From Anaeramoeba flamelloides (Eukaryota > Metamonada > Anaeramoebidae), in NCBI GenBank assembly GCA_027625915.1, contig JANTQA010000057.1:2108001-2172000 (forward strand): a stretch of DNA of 64,000 nt. Reading direction: 5' to 3'. Of this stretch, positions 19,450 through 31,747 are shown one piece after another. Numbering within the stretch: position 1 is the first letter of the stretch; each line of letters starts with the position of its first letter. Under the pieces are notes generated by a model. The model made no database searches and was not told the DNA's origin. It saw only the letters and a program-made list of their open reading frames with translations. Made by a program: the position numbers and the translations under genes.

Positions 19450-22400
19450 TTCTTTTCATTTCGAAACGAAAAAAAAAAAAAAAATTTTTTATTTTATTTT
19501 TTTTTTTTATTTTTTATTTTTTTAGACCTTTATGATTAAATACGCTTTCAATTGACAACCAAAGCCAATGAAGGAAAACGAACAACGACTAAATAATAAA
19601 TATACTTTTTTAAAAAAAAACTCTACAAATAACTATCAAAAATTCTTTTTGTTCTTTGATTTGCTTTTTTTTCTTTTTCTTTTGTCAAAAATATTTTCTT
19701 AATTTGGAAATTACACTCTTTGAAACAAACCACAAAAATCACGATTATTGCTTCATTAATTATTTGCAATTTTCAGTCAATCACAATTTTATGAAACGAT
19801 CCAATGAACTTATTTCAATTACTTGAACCACAACCCTAAAACAGTTCGATCAAGAAATAAAATGCAAAACAATTCAAATTTCTTGTTTAATTTCAATTAA
19901 AGATCAGTTTTTAAGTGAACAACCACACTGAACCAATAATAAATTTGAAGATTTATTTATGTTTTGCAATTAAAATTATTGATGAGAAAAAAAATTCCTC
20001 AATGTGACTTTATCGAGATATTTAAAACCATTTTGAGAACATACAAGTGGCAAAAAAAAAAGGGTTAAGTCTATCTTTTTTAATAAGGTTTTATAATTTG
20101 AAATCAACTTTTAAATGTTTGGAATCAAAATTTGGAAATGAAAAAAAGAATCTTACCAATTAAAAATTTTAAAGTTTAACCAAAAGAAATATTTTTAAAA
20201 ATATGTACTAATAAGGATTACTTTTTTTCTCAAATTTTTAATATCGGCTGATTCTTTAAAATCGAAATAATATAAGAGTGTCTATTATTATTATTTTTTT
20301 TTTTTTGTAACTAATTTGAGAAGATTATTATCAACGAAATCTTTTAATTGAAAAAATATTCTGTTTTTTCAAAATTGAAATTTACTAGAAAGCCGTTATG
20401 ACTTTATACGTTTATTTTTGCCGAAAATTTTATCCCAAGAACTCTTGTATATATGCTATGAAATATGTACAATGGAAGTGCATAAAAAGTATTTAAGTTG
20501 AAATAAACTATTTTTATTATTTTTGGCACATTAAAAATTTTAAATATCTAGTTATTCATTAAATCTATTATTTTAAATAGTTTTGACAATAACCTAAATA
20601 ATTACTCACTTATTAAATACCAAATTAAAAGTTTGTTTCATTAATAACCGTTTAATAGTAAAAAATCCCAAAAGAGAAAAAAAGTGAAGTGCAAAAAATT
20701 TACAAATATTGTTTCTCAAAAATCAAAATTTATTCGAATCTAAAAATGAAAACATAAAAAGAAACAGGGAAAATGAAAAAAAAAAACGAATTAAAAAATG
20801 AAATAAAACTTTTTTCAATATTTGAAAAAATATATTTAAAGATATATCATTAACATTATAAACTGGCCAAAATTGTTAATATCAAAGTTATTTCGGGTGT
20901 GTAAAAAAGGGCTGAAAATAGTTTATAATTATAAAAAATTGAAAATATACATTTTTATCGAATACAGGTTTGGTTTGTCACAACACAATCATGAAAAAAT
21001 TTATTCAAAAATTAAATTAAACATTTACTATTTTTACACTTTTTGATAACTTCAAATATAATAAACATAATTGGTTAACAAAAGATCTTGGATCACAAAA
21101 TATTTTTAAAGATATTTTTCAATTAAAGTTGAAAAATCCAATTGTACAGTTTCTATTAATATTTTTTTGAAATTTTAAAAGTTAAAAATTTGAAAAAATT
21201 TTTTTCTTAACAGATAAGAGACCATTTTCATATATTATTAAAGTATTTTAAATCTGATTAATATTCAAATTGGGATTCAATTATTTCGACTATTTCATAT
21301 TATTTGTTTTTTTATTTTTGAAAAAATTATTTTTTTTTTTTTGATTTTACATTAGGTGTTTTTTAATTTTTGAAATAGACCAAAAATTTCATAAATTTAT
21401 GGTTTATTTCAAAAAGTAAAAAAAAAAAAATAATCTATCATACTTTCTGTTAGTTTTTCCCAGAATTTAAAAGAATAGAGTAAAATTAATATGATTTTAC
21501 ATGATTCTTTTAAATTCTGAAAAAGTGCCTTTATATTTTTTTTGAGTTTTCTGTTTATTTGTCAAATCAATAGATATTCTTTAGGTTTTTTTGAGGTTTT
21601 CTATTTTATTTGTGAAGTTTTCTAGGTTTTTTTTATTTTTTGAAATAAACAGACAATTTTAATAAATTTTCGGTTTATTTCGAAAAGTAAAAAAAAATAT
21701 AGAACACTTCACAAATAAAATAGAAACCCCCCAAGAAAACCAAGAACACTTCACAGATAAGACAGATAAAATAAAAACCCCAAAAAAAACCTAGAACACT
21801 TCATAAATAAAACATAACCCCCCTAAAAAGAAAACGTAACAAAAATCAATTGGTTTTACAGATAAAAAAAAAACCAAGAATAACACTTTTAGACTTTCCA
21901 GAATTCAAAAGAATTCTGTAAAATCTTAGATTTTTATCTATTCTTTTGAATTCTGGAAAACTTAGGCACTTCGAAGCACTCTACAGTACTTGAAGGAAAC
22001 CCAATCAGCCTTTTTTTACTTTTTGAAATGAACTGGAAATAAAATAAATCTTCTGATTATTTCAAAAATTAAAAAAAAACTAGGACACATAATATTTATT
22101 AAAAACTTTTTTCCCATATGTGAGCTTTTGAAGATGATTAGAGTGTTTTCAAAATGATTAACTATTGTCTACTCAAGTAAATCACCTAAAATTGAATTTA
22201 AACTAAAATTCATTGTCACATCCATTTAAAAATTTTTACCCCCAAAAAACTTTTTTTTCACAACTAAAGACTTTTACATCTGTAGTACTCTTAATAACAA
22301 TTAATATAACAGCCCCAGAAATTTAAGGACTGGAATGTTGATTATTCTGTGAATAAAATATATTACTAAATATGAAAGGTTAATTATGGCAATACTTTTG

Positions 22401-22573
22401 TCTAACCAAACATTTCTCAATTTTATTTTTTCATACTTACAAATGTGACAAATTTTTAAATACAATTGTTCCAACATTACTGGAAAAGTTCATTATGAAT
22501 ATAAATATAAATTGAACTAAATTTTTTTATTTTTTAACTTTTTTCTCAGGCGAATTTTTCCTATTTTCTTAAA
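19450..22573. other. Intergenic region
   Basis: No gene-like frame. Poly(T)/poly(A) tracts follow the uS15 stop. From 19560 to 21300 only A+T-rich DNA is seen. The last third (21330-22090) is a compound palindromic repeat, listed separately. Confidence 0.65.
21330..22090. repeat. Compound palindromic repeat cluster, family shared with 0.2-0.7 kb
   Basis: Several hairpins lie in a row: 21455-21524 (arms 'cccagaatttaaaagaat' and 'attcttttaaattctga'), 21571-21745 (arms with 'attttatttgtgaag' and 'cttcacaaataaaat'), and 21895-21961 (arms 'ccagaattcaaaagaatt' and 'attcttttgaattctgga'). 'aagaacacttcac' and 'tagaacacttcat' units then repeat directly around 21685-21815. The end 'aacttaggcacttcgaagcactctacagtact' region (about 21960) matches the block at 405-435. 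Confidence 0.7.
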
Positions 22574-23318
22574 ATGGTTTTAATTTTATTAATTGGCGAC
22601 ATCCATATTCCACAAAGATCTTTTGGAATACCAGAACAATTTAAAAAATTGCTTGTTCCTGGTAAAATTAAACACGTTTTATGTACTGGAAACCTTACAT
22701 CAAAAGAATCTTTGGAATATCTAAAAACACTTGCAAGCGAGGTTCATGTTGTAAAAGGTGATTTTGATGATGAAGTAAGTCATTTTGGATCAAAATATTT
22801 TTCATTTCCTTTTTTTGTTCTGCTTTTAGTCAAGCACCAACAACCACCAACTTTACAAAATAATTTTCTTTTTCTTTTTCTTTCTTTTTTTCTTTTTCTT
22901 TTGTTCCAAAACAAAACTTCTTTTCAAAAAAAATTTTAAAAACTTCTTCTAGAACCTAAATTTACCTGAAACCAAAACTATTCAATTAGAAAATTTCAAA
23001 TTTGGCTTATGCCATGGTCACCAAATTGTGCCATGGGGCGATCAAAAATCTCTTCAAGTTTTACAACGAAAAATGGATGTTGACATTCTTGTCACAGGAC
23101 ACACACACGAATTCACAGCATTCCAATTGGAAAACAAATTGTTTATTAACCCTGGAACAGTGACAGGTGCCTATTCCGGTTTTAATGATGAGATAGAACC
23201 TTCTTTTGTTCTTATGGACGTCAAAGGAAGTAAGATTATTACCTATGTTTATCAATTAAAAGACGGTGATGTTTCTGTTGAAAAAATTACTTATACCAAA
23301 CCAACAGAAAATGATTAA
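22574..23318 (+). CDS. VPS29: Retromer subunit VPS29, two exons
   Basis: Exons 22574-22774 and 22953-23318, phase 0, give 188 residues (human 182). VPS29 is a metallophosphoesterase-fold scaffold of the retromer coat that recycles cargo from endosomes to the Golgi. Visible motifs are GDIHIPQRS (residues 8-16), KKLLVPGKIKHVLCTGNL (about 24-41), VVKGDFDDE (59-67), then after the intron LCHGHQIVPWGD, VDILVTGHTHEF and INPGTVTGAY, ending IPSFVLMD-like PSFVLMDVKGS and VYQLKDGDVSVEKITY. The metal-site Asp, Asn and His positions are kept, although the family is generally regarded as catalytically silent. The intron is 178 bp with a consensus GTAAGT donor and TCTAG acceptor. Cytosolic and endosomal peripheral protein. 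Confidence 0.97.
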
Positions 23319-26053
23319 AAAGAAAGATTAAAATAAAACTTAAACAAAATCAAATTATAATAAAAGAAATTTTATAAAATTTAATAATTTAGTAAATTTT
23401 TGTTTGTGAAAAAATAAAAAAAAAGCAGAGTAATAAACCGTTTTAATAATACACATATATTATAAAACAAGATTTTAAAAAAATAAATAAATTGCTTAAG
23501 GAAAATTTCTGCTATTTTCTACTTTTTTATGTTTCTATGATTTGAATCGATATTTTGAAACAAGTTTGAGCAAAGTTTATTGATCTGGTAGTATTACTGA
23601 TAAATTCAACTTAGAAATTGTAAATTCCACTTTATTGAAAATTATTTTGGTTCTTCATGATTCAAATGTCTCTAAAAAACCCTGATTAGTAAAATAGTTC
23701 GATTTGTTGATCCCACCAATTAAAAATGATCTATGTATTGGTCAAAAATCCAACAATTTCTGAAAAAATCTGGATTTCTGCACAAAATTTTAAGGCTGAA
23801 TTATCAATATTCAGACTGAAAAAGTGGCGAAATATCTTTCTTAAATTAGTTGCTCAAAAAATAGGTTTAATAGCTAAAAAATTCAATTTTGTTAAAAAAT
23901 TCATTATTAATCAATAGATTATTTTGGACAAATTATTTCTTATACATATTAGAAATATATCGATATTACAATTAGCTTTAGAAAAGGGTAATAAAACTAA
24001 TCTATCTTTAGGTTTTGATGTTAATATTATTTCGTAAATCTTCGAAATTGAAAAATTGAAAAAATAATTACTTTGGAGGTTCAAAAGATTAATTACACAA
24101 GATAACAATACAATTATTTTGGATTTCTATATTTAGGTTTATAAATTTAATAAAAAAAAGATTTTTTAAATGAAAAATTTTTAATCTGATCATTAGTAAA
24201 AGAATTGAATAATTTATTTTTCAATAATCTTTTTTAAGAGTTTTAGTTCTATTGGAACTCAGGGGTACTAATATGATTGAATTTCAAAAGCTATACACTT
24301 TATAATTATAATTATTATATTTTACATTATTATTTTAATTATTAATTTTTTTTTCTGGTGGGTCAATCTCTTCTTAAAATAACCTTTCCAGTACCATTAT
24401 ATATCTTACATAATGATTCTCCACTACAGATTTTTATTATTATTATTATTATTACTTTTCAATCTTTTCTCTTTTTTAAATAAAAAATAATTTAAAAAAT
24501 ATTATATTTTTTCTTTGATTTTAAAATTTTGAGTTAAAGTTTGTTTTTATTATCTTTTCTCATGAAAAAAAAAAAAAAACATTATTTAAGTGAAGAAAGA
24601 GAAAATAGAATAATGATATTCTAAAAAATATTAAGAATTGCCTAAAAATTCAAAAAAAAAAAAAAAAAATGTACTAAATCTTCAAGTCTGAATATACCCC
24701 TTCTGTAACTCCTATATTTTTAAAAAACTATGTTTTTTGGATAAATTACTTTTTTTTAACAAAAAAAAAATAAATAAATAAAATAATGTGAGATACTAAA
24801 AAAAAACTTATATTGAAGAAAAATTTGTAAATATCTATTACTCTTTTTTAGATAAAAAAGTTATAAGTTAATCATTTTTTTATTTATAATTCCAAAAAAG
24901 TTTTCAGGAAATAAACTCCTTTTCATTCTAAGTGCCGCACCAAAAAAAAAAAAAATCCACTTGTTTTTTTAAGAATCAACCAACTTAGAAGTGTTTAGAA
25001 ATAATAGAAAAAAAAAAAAAATAACTTCAGATTAGACACTGTAATCATAAAAGAAACACCTGAAACAACAATAAATTAAAAAAAAAAAAATGTTAAAAAA
25101 TTTTTTTGCCCATTTTCATTATAACATCTCTTATACAAAATATCTGAATTTCTTTTGAAAATAAAAATTGTTGATAACAAGATTTTTTTTTTTTTATAAT
25201 TAAATATCTGATTTTTATAAGAAATTACAAAGCCTTAATAATATTTAAGTTTATTTAGAGTTTTAACACATTCTATTTTTCAAATTGACTTTTTTAAAAA
25301 AGAAAAAGAAAAACAAACAGAAAAAAAGGAAAATTAAAAAGCAAAATACAAAAAAAAAAATAAATTGACTAAATTAGAAAAAATTATCATTGAAAACTTG
25401 AAAATTATTTTGAGAAGAATACTGTAATAAACTTCATAGAATATGTTTTATTTCTTAAATAAAACTGGACCCTTTGACTGAAAAGGAGTTTATTTTTAAA
25501 TATTAAACGATTATGCTTTTATTTATCAAAGTTTCAAATTTCGGATTAACATATTAATACTGAATGAAATACTTGGTTTTATTTTTCTTTTTTGTTTTGT
25601 CTCTAAAATTACCCAAGTATTCTACTTATTTTTTCAAAAAAAATACCATAAAATATTTACAAAATGTTTTTTTTCTCATAGTATATATATATTCCACTCA
25701 TTAAAAAGTCTATTAATCACTAAGAAATAAAATATTTTATTAATTATTTTAATTTTTCACTAAAGTAAAATATAAATTAAATTGAAATTTTAATAAAAAC
25801 AAGGCTATAGATAAAAATAAAAAACCTAAAAAAATAAGGAATATTTCTTTTTGAAAAAATATTATGATCTATTTACAAATTATTTAATTTTTATTTTTTC
25901 ATTATTATGTTAAATTTCAAGAAAGTTCAATTTTCATTTTTATTTTCATTATTAAATAAAACAAAACCAAAAACAAATATAAATAAAAAAAGAGAAAGAA
26001 AAAGAAAAAGAAAAGGAAAAATAAAAAGAAAAATAGAATATCATATTTAACAA
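23319..26053. other. Intergenic region
   Basis: No gene-like frame. It contains one copy of a dispersed repeat (23640-24015), a short ATT-type microsatellite near 24431-24455 and many homopolymer runs. The purine-rich stretch 25985-26035 lies just beyond the stop codon of the Stealth gene. Confidence 0.65.
23640..24015 (+). repeat. Dispersed repeat 'attatcaatattcagact', copy 1
   Basis: Long ordered similarity to 30186-30620 (same strand) and 46925-47382 (opposite strand): 'ttcaaatgtctctaaaaaa', 'ccaattaaaaatgatct', 'aaatccaacaatttct', 'ggctgaattatcaatattc', 'cgaaatatctttcttaaatt', 'gacaaattatttct'. A 63-codon frame inside it is not conserved in the other copies, so it is non-coding. Confidence 0.8.
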
Positions 26054-29000
26054 TCAATAGTCTAATCTCAGTTTTTTATTAATTTTATCTATAGGCAATT
26101 CGAATTGAGAGGGGGTAGGATAAAAATAATGTAAAAAGCTGAATAAATGTTTATTGATAACTATATTATCCTCTGTTAAATTATAATTTCGATGATCATT
26201 CAAACAAAGGAATTTTTCTTTAAGATCCCCTGTATATTTTTTGTATGTTAAATATTGGAACCATTTATCCATGGGATTCAATTTGGGCCCAATTCCAAGA
26301 TAAATGTCGATCTGGGGTTTGATCACTGACGAATATTTTATTCTCCCAAAAGTTTTTGAAAGTGAATTTGATAGATATGCACAAGATTTTAAGCATTTAG
26401 GTTTTAATAGATCCTGTTTAAGAGGGGCACCACGTGTATATTTCGGATCAATGCAACTGAATAATTTATTGAGAAATTGGTTTTGCTTGGTCAGGTTTAA
26501 TTTCGTAAAATGAAGATTTTTTTGGAAATTTTGTAATTGATGATAGCTCCATTTTCCATGTTTTGATAATGGAACGTAATCTTTTAATGAAATATCCGCT
26601 TTACAACCAAAATTGAAATTATCATTTAAGTTGAAATTAACTGCAGTATTGTTTTCAAGTCTTTCTAACAGATTTCGAAATTTCCATAATTCCTTGCGAT
26701 CAACTGCACCATTCTTATTTAAATCAATATAATTCGCCCAGAAATGATCGAAATCAAATTCTAATTCTTCTTCAATAAAATAACTATTGGCAAAAAAAAG
26801 TTGCATATCGTTATTGTGTCTGAATTTTTTATATCGATCTTTTTCATATTCTCGATAAAATTTTTTATGCATTCTTTCCAAAATTTCTTTATTAAAAAAT
26901 TGCGGGGTATGCGGGATGAATCTTCTTCTTCGTTCACCATAAGCTTTATCAAACAATTCATCCACATGCTTTTTACTTGCGGTGTGAACATCACGATAAT
27001 TTGAAAGGCATTTCATATTTTGTCTCTTGCTTTTTTTCAAATCACTTTCTGGCAAGTAGTTACCCCTTCTTAAGATATATGTACCGTTGGGGAAAATGAA
27101 ATCCGAAATATGAACGGGGTTGACCAAAAAAAAATCATCATTCATATATAAAAAATATTTTGAAAGTCCTGGTAGCAAGTGCAAATAATTTTCAATCCTG
27201 GTACTTGAAAAAACTGGTAACACCTCTGGGTAGGGATAAAATTCCTCGAGAGAAATCAGGCGAATACGTGGGTTATCTAAATTTAACCAAGACGGAATTT
27301 GGGAATTTGTTATAATATAGATATTACGTATCCAAGGCATATACATCTCAACAGATCTTACCGAATATCTGAGTTCGTTATTTTCCATATATCGATTTAA
27401 ACTTGGATAAACTGGTAAACAATTTTTTTTTTTATTTTCTTTACATACGTAATTATTATCTAGATTAAATTATTATGTTTTGAGAATATTTTATTTTTTA
27501 GTATTTATTATTTTATTACCAATTTTTTTTATATTGTTTGTTTGTTCTGTTAATAAATTTGAAATAATAATAATAGATACATATAAATAAATAAATTGGT
27601 TTAAAAAAATTACAAAATTCTTTTGATTCTTCAATATTTGCACCAAGCACTTTTATTTATTTTTTTTTAATACATAATAATAAGAAGAAGAAGAAGAAGA
27701 ATTAGTTAGAAATCCGATTTAATATTTGTTTACTTTTTTAATTCATAAATAATAACAATAATATTATCTTTTCCTATTAATAAATGAAAATTTTTATTTC
27801 AAATTCCTAGTTATTTTACTGGTTATTTAGTGAATTAATACAAGGTGTTTGTAAAATCATTTGAAATTGTAATTTTTTAGAAATTTAATTAACATCCTCT
27901 TGAGATTTTGAGATAAAATTTATTTTAATTTAAATTTATTAAGAAATTAAACTCAAAGATAAAAATTTTTTAACACACCAAAATTCAATTTTTGAAAAAA
28001 AAAAATCTTCTTTAATCAATTCAAGAAGAAATACCAAATTAAAACCATTCAACTAATTGAAATGTTAATAATTATTTATAATTTACAATATGCCACAAAA
28101 AAGAAAAATAAATATTTATCAAAATCAAAAAATGTAGTATCCATGATTTTGGAGTGAGGATTTATTGTTAAATGTTTAAAAAAAAACACTTTAACCTGTT
28201 AAAGAGGGGAATTTCGAAGCGACTAAAATTGAGACTTCTAATTTAAAGAGTGTCAAAAATTCAAAGGATATCTATATATTAGTCATAGAAGTAATTTTAA
28301 AATCAATTTAGTTGTCAAAATTTTGGAGTGGGCATAATAAAAACATGTATTTGGTATATTTGTTGAATTTTCATTAACAATTATTGATCAATCAAATGAT
28401 TATACACCATCAAATAATCATATATGGGTGTTTATATTTTAAAGATCTCAACTTTAGCTTTATATCAATCATTAGAAAAAAAAATTGTGATCAAATTTAA
28501 TCTAAACCCAATTCCAAAAAAGTTGTTAACACCTCACAATTAACAATAAGAAAAAAAAATGATATTTTAATGTATTTTTCAAAACTTTATATTAAATTAC
28601 TTTTAAATTTTTATGTATGAATGTTTTTATATGTAAAAATTATTTTTATCCAAATTAATAGAAAAAAAAATTCATACAAAAAATCGAAAAAATAAAAAAT
28701 ATATTTTTCCAAAAATTTTGGATTGAGCTGAACAAAAAATTACATAGCTAAAGTGTTGCAAAACCCATGAACAATTATTGATAAATCAAAGATTTAGATG
28801 TAATCAACTAATACCATGTGTTTTTCTATTTAAACAAAACTCAGCTTTGGCCTTAGATCGGCCATTCAAAATTTTTTTCAGATCTAACAAAATAGATCAC
28901 CTAATTGGAAAAAGGATATTAAATCAAAACGAAAACAAAAAATGAGAAAATGTTAAAAATATTTTAGAGATAATAATTGTTTCCAAATTGGATGAAACTT

Positions 29001-31747
29001 TGATATTAGTATTCTTTTAATGGTTTTAATTTTGTTAAAATTTTTGAATTTTATTTTTAATTAGAGAAAATGAACCAAGATAGAAAAATTTAATTTTGTG
29101 TAAATTGTTTTGACAAAAATGAAATACTATCCCGATTTGAGGCTCGTGGTCCATTTGAATTCATTCTATTCTCCAATATTAGTCACTTAATGGGCCATCT
29201 ATTGAAGAAAATTCAAAATTTTGTAAATAAAGGATTTGAAATTGAACTAATTTTATGTTCAAAAAACTTTTGGGAAATTTGAAAACAAATCAACACCAAT
29301 TTAAAAGTAATCATTTTTATCTCTTAATGTAAATTCTCTCCATATTAGATTAAAGCACTATTTTATTTGTAACTTAAATGCCGTGGTGCATTGGAAATGG
29401 GGGTGGGTGGGGATGAAGCAGAGAATTTTGATTTTAGAAAAAATTAAAGTATATTAAAATTGTTTTGTGGGGAATAAAGGATGATCCAAATTCGATGATT
29501 GTGATTCCATTAAAATTCATTCTGTTATTCAATATTAGTCAATAATGGATCACATGTTGAAGGAAATGTCAAAATTTTACAAATAAAGGATTTGAAATTG
29601 AAGTAATTTTATGTTCAAAAAATTTTTAGGAAATTGTAAACAAACCAACACCAAATTAAAAGTAATTATTTTTATCTCTTCATGTACCTTCACTCCATAT
29701 TAGATTCAAGTACTATTTTATTTGTAACCTAAATTTTGTGGTGCATTGAAAATGGCAGTGGGTGGGTGAAGTAGAGAATTTTGATTTTTGTGTAGGTATA
29801 ATGTAATTTCTAATTTGGAAATGAGAAAATATTTTGGTAAAATTGGAGAAATTTCAAAAAAAATTTTCATTTGAAATTTTTAACAATTTCAATTTATCCT
29901 TCCCAAAAAAAAATGTCAAATATATTTTAATTGTAAAATAGCAGTAAAAGTTTTAATTTTCAAATATGCTTTTTCTTATTATTTCCCTTCATTTTGAAAC
30001 AAAAAACAAAGTGCAAAAATTAGATTGATTGTTCGAATTAAAATAGAATTCAAAATATCAAATGAAAACAAAATTTAAGAATATTCAATTTTTCAAATTT
30101 GGGTTTTAATTGAAAACCTTTGTGCAAATTGACCTTTTTTGAAATTTTTTGTTGTCAAAATTTTCCTATTCTAGTGAAATTAACTTTAAGGGGTTAGTGT
30201 CTACCAAAAAGAAGTATAAAATTCAAATTGCGATGTAATTGAATGTAAATCACATTTAGTTAGCCATTGTTCAAATGTCTCTAAAAAAATGTAATTAGTA
30301 AAAAAGGAGTACTAGCTGTTAATATCATTAATTAAAAATGATCCTTGTATTAGTAAAAAACACTTAGATTTTCTGAAAATAATTTTCATTTGATACAAAT
30401 TTAAAGGTTGAATTATCAATATTCAGACTTCAAAACTGCAAAATATTTTTAAATTTGTGTCAAATTTTGATTTGTGGCTAAAAAAAATCAATTTTCATTT
30501 TTTTAAATTAAATAATTAACTTTTAGATTATTTTGACAAATTATTTCCGAAATATTTGGTATATATTGAAAACACAACTAAACTTTCTAAAAAGGAAAGA
30601 AAACTAAAATAATCATTCTTCAAATACTATTACGTTAATAATTATTAAGTAATTCTTGAAATAAAAAATTGTAAAAAAGAGTTACTTTTAGGGGGTTCTA
30701 AATATTGATTTTTTAATACCAAAATACTATTTTTTTGTTTTCTATTTTTAGAATAGGTGAAGTAAATAAAAAAAATTCAGAAAATGAAAATTTTTAAGTG
30801 TGATCATCAGTTAAAAATCTAATAATTTAAGCTTTAATAGTATTTATGCTGGTATTTGAATCATAAATGGGAAAAAATTTTCACTTCTTTTTCTATTTCT
30901 TTTTCAAATAGATCCCAAATTGAAACCTTCTTCTTTGAGAACTGTCTATTAATTAAAGAAAAATATTGAAAAGGAAGCGAAAAGTTTTTTCCATTTAGAA
31001 TTCAAATATGAGTAATCGATTTTTTACAGAAATTTGAGCCAATAGATCGCCAATAAGATTTACTGAGTAATACAGTATCTTTAATTTGAGAGGAATCTCT
31101 GGTTGAAGCTCAGTACTTAATTATGAGGGTTGTTTGTTAGCTTTTTTGTAAACGAATTTAAAAAAAAAAATCTCAGGTTATTCGAAATTGTTAAGGCAAG
31201 TTTCTACTACAAACGCCTCAGACTTTTGAACAAAGAAGAAATAAAAAAAGTGAGAATTACAATTTTTATGAACAGGATCAGATCCGTTCACCCAAGAATA
31301 TACAAGATCAATGGGAAAAAATTTCTCAAACAAGTCGTATATATCGTTTTTGTTTGATCCATTATGTTTTGATCGATTTTCTTCTTTTGATTCAGCTTTT
31401 TTATTAATTTTTATTGTTTTAAATTCTATGTTTGTGTCTTTTTTTGGATCTGGTTCTCTGATTCGATCAGGGTTTGTGTTTGTGTTTGTGTTTATGTTTG
31501 TGTTTGTCTTTTTATTTTTTTGAGTGTTGGTACTTTGAAGAAATTCTTCGTTTGTATTTTTTTCCTTATTTAAAGAGTTTTCCAATTGTGGGTTTGTTGC
31601 CAGTTTTGGGTTTCCAATCTTCCTTGTTTCAAGGTATAAATAAAAGGTTAAAATTAGAAATAGTGCAAAGATTGGAACCACTCTTTTGAATGAGTTTTGA
31701 TTTCTAAAAAACATCAAATAATTATTTTGGAAAAAAATGATCTTCAT
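26054..31747 (-). CDS. Stealth-family N-acetylglucosamine-1-phosphotransferase, two exons
   Basis: Exons 31747-31261 and 27411-26054 join in phase 1 (T|TT, Phe163) to give 614 residues. Stealth proteins transfer sugar-1-phosphate; the animal member GNPTAB tags lysosomal enzymes with GlcNAc-1-phosphate in the Golgi. The protein has a short N-tail, one membrane anchor (about 23-40, type II topology expected) and a polar Thr/Asn/Lys linker. Conserved region 1 is PIDLVYSWVNGSDP (145-158). Conserved region 2 starts NNELRYSVRSVEMYMPWIRN (173-192) and includes IPSWLNLDNPR and the MNDDFF acidic pair (252-257). Region 3 is HTPQFFNKEIL (330-340). An EF-hand loop DLNKNGAVDRKEL lies at 392-404, and region 4 contains KFLCLND (562-568). 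Neither exon alone has all regions, and the matching splice phase supports the join. The Notch and DMAP parts of animal GNPTAB are absent. Substrate is inferred only. Confidence 0.9.
27950..28090 (-). repeat. Fragment of the 39.3 kb / 46.1 kb dispersed repeat
   Basis: Read on the minus strand, 'taccaaat..' runs into 'cttcttgaattgattaaa' and then 'aaattgaattttggtgtgtt', which is the order found at 39740-39825. Only the end of the family is present. Confidence 0.55.
28140..28910. repeat. Degenerate direct repeats within the intron
   Basis: The block starting 'attttggagtg' at about 28147 and 28319, and 'ttttggattgag' at 28716, is repeated. The last two extend through 'acaattattgatcaatcaaa / acaattattgataaatcaaa', 'ctcaactttagctttatatc / ctcagctttggccttagatc' and a Phe-coding-like T-run. 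The spacing between the last two is about 395 bp. Confidence 0.65.
29100..29805. repeat. Two tandem copies of a ~355 bp unit
   Basis: Unit 1 (about 29100-29455) and unit 2 (about 29456-29805) share many blocks at a constant offset of 355-356 bp: 'ttttatgttcaaaaaa' (29251, 29607), 'tccatattagatt', 'actattttatttgtaac', 'gtggtgcattg' (29383, 29738), 'gtgggtggg' and 'agagaattttgattt'. The duplication lies wholly inside the Stealth intron. Confidence 0.85.
29975..30130 (+). repeat. Dispersed repeat, partner at 38.6 kb
   Basis: Shares 'tttgattgatt.ttngaattaaaatagaattcaaaa', 'atcaaatgaaa' and 'ttcaattttt.aaatttg' with 38595-38750. Both copies are inside giant introns of different genes. Confidence 0.65.
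30186..30620 (+). repeat. Dispersed repeat 'attatcaatattcagact', copy 2
   Basis: Begins TTAAGGGGTTAGTGTCTACC, which mirrors the end of the 47 kb copy, and follows the same block order as 23640-24015 ('ttcaaatgtctctaaaaaa', 'aattaaaaatgatc', 'gaattatcaatattcagact'). Intronic. Confidence 0.8.
30849..31011. mobile_element. CTGG-type hairpin MITE, solo copy
   Basis: The left arm CTGGTATTTGAATCATAAAT with 'gaaaaaattttcacttctttt' pairs with the right arm 'gaaaaggaagcgaaaagtttttt' and 'atttagaattcaaatat'. It matches the hairpins at 9303-9467 and 33146-33309, but is not inside their host repeat. Confidence 0.65.

Larger units (their letters stand above)
27412..31260 (-). other. 3.85 kb intron of the Stealth gene, filled with repeats
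   Basis: On the minus strand the donor is T|GTAATT (31260) and the acceptor TTTACCAG (27412-27414). The intron is at least five times longer than any ordinary intron in the window except that of ubiquilin. It holds an AAG-type microsatellite (27682-27702), tandem repeats at 28140-28910 and 29100-29805, copies of three dispersed families and a hairpin MITE. No other exon of a gene was recognised inside it. Confidence 0.8.

Noticed and set aside
23726..23917. 63-codon frame in a dispersed repeat
   Set aside because: The other two repeat copies have stops and indels throughout, so the repeat is non-coding.
26761..27004. Short frames opposite or beside the Stealth exon 2
   Set aside because: Antisense or shifted-frame shadows of a well supported exon.
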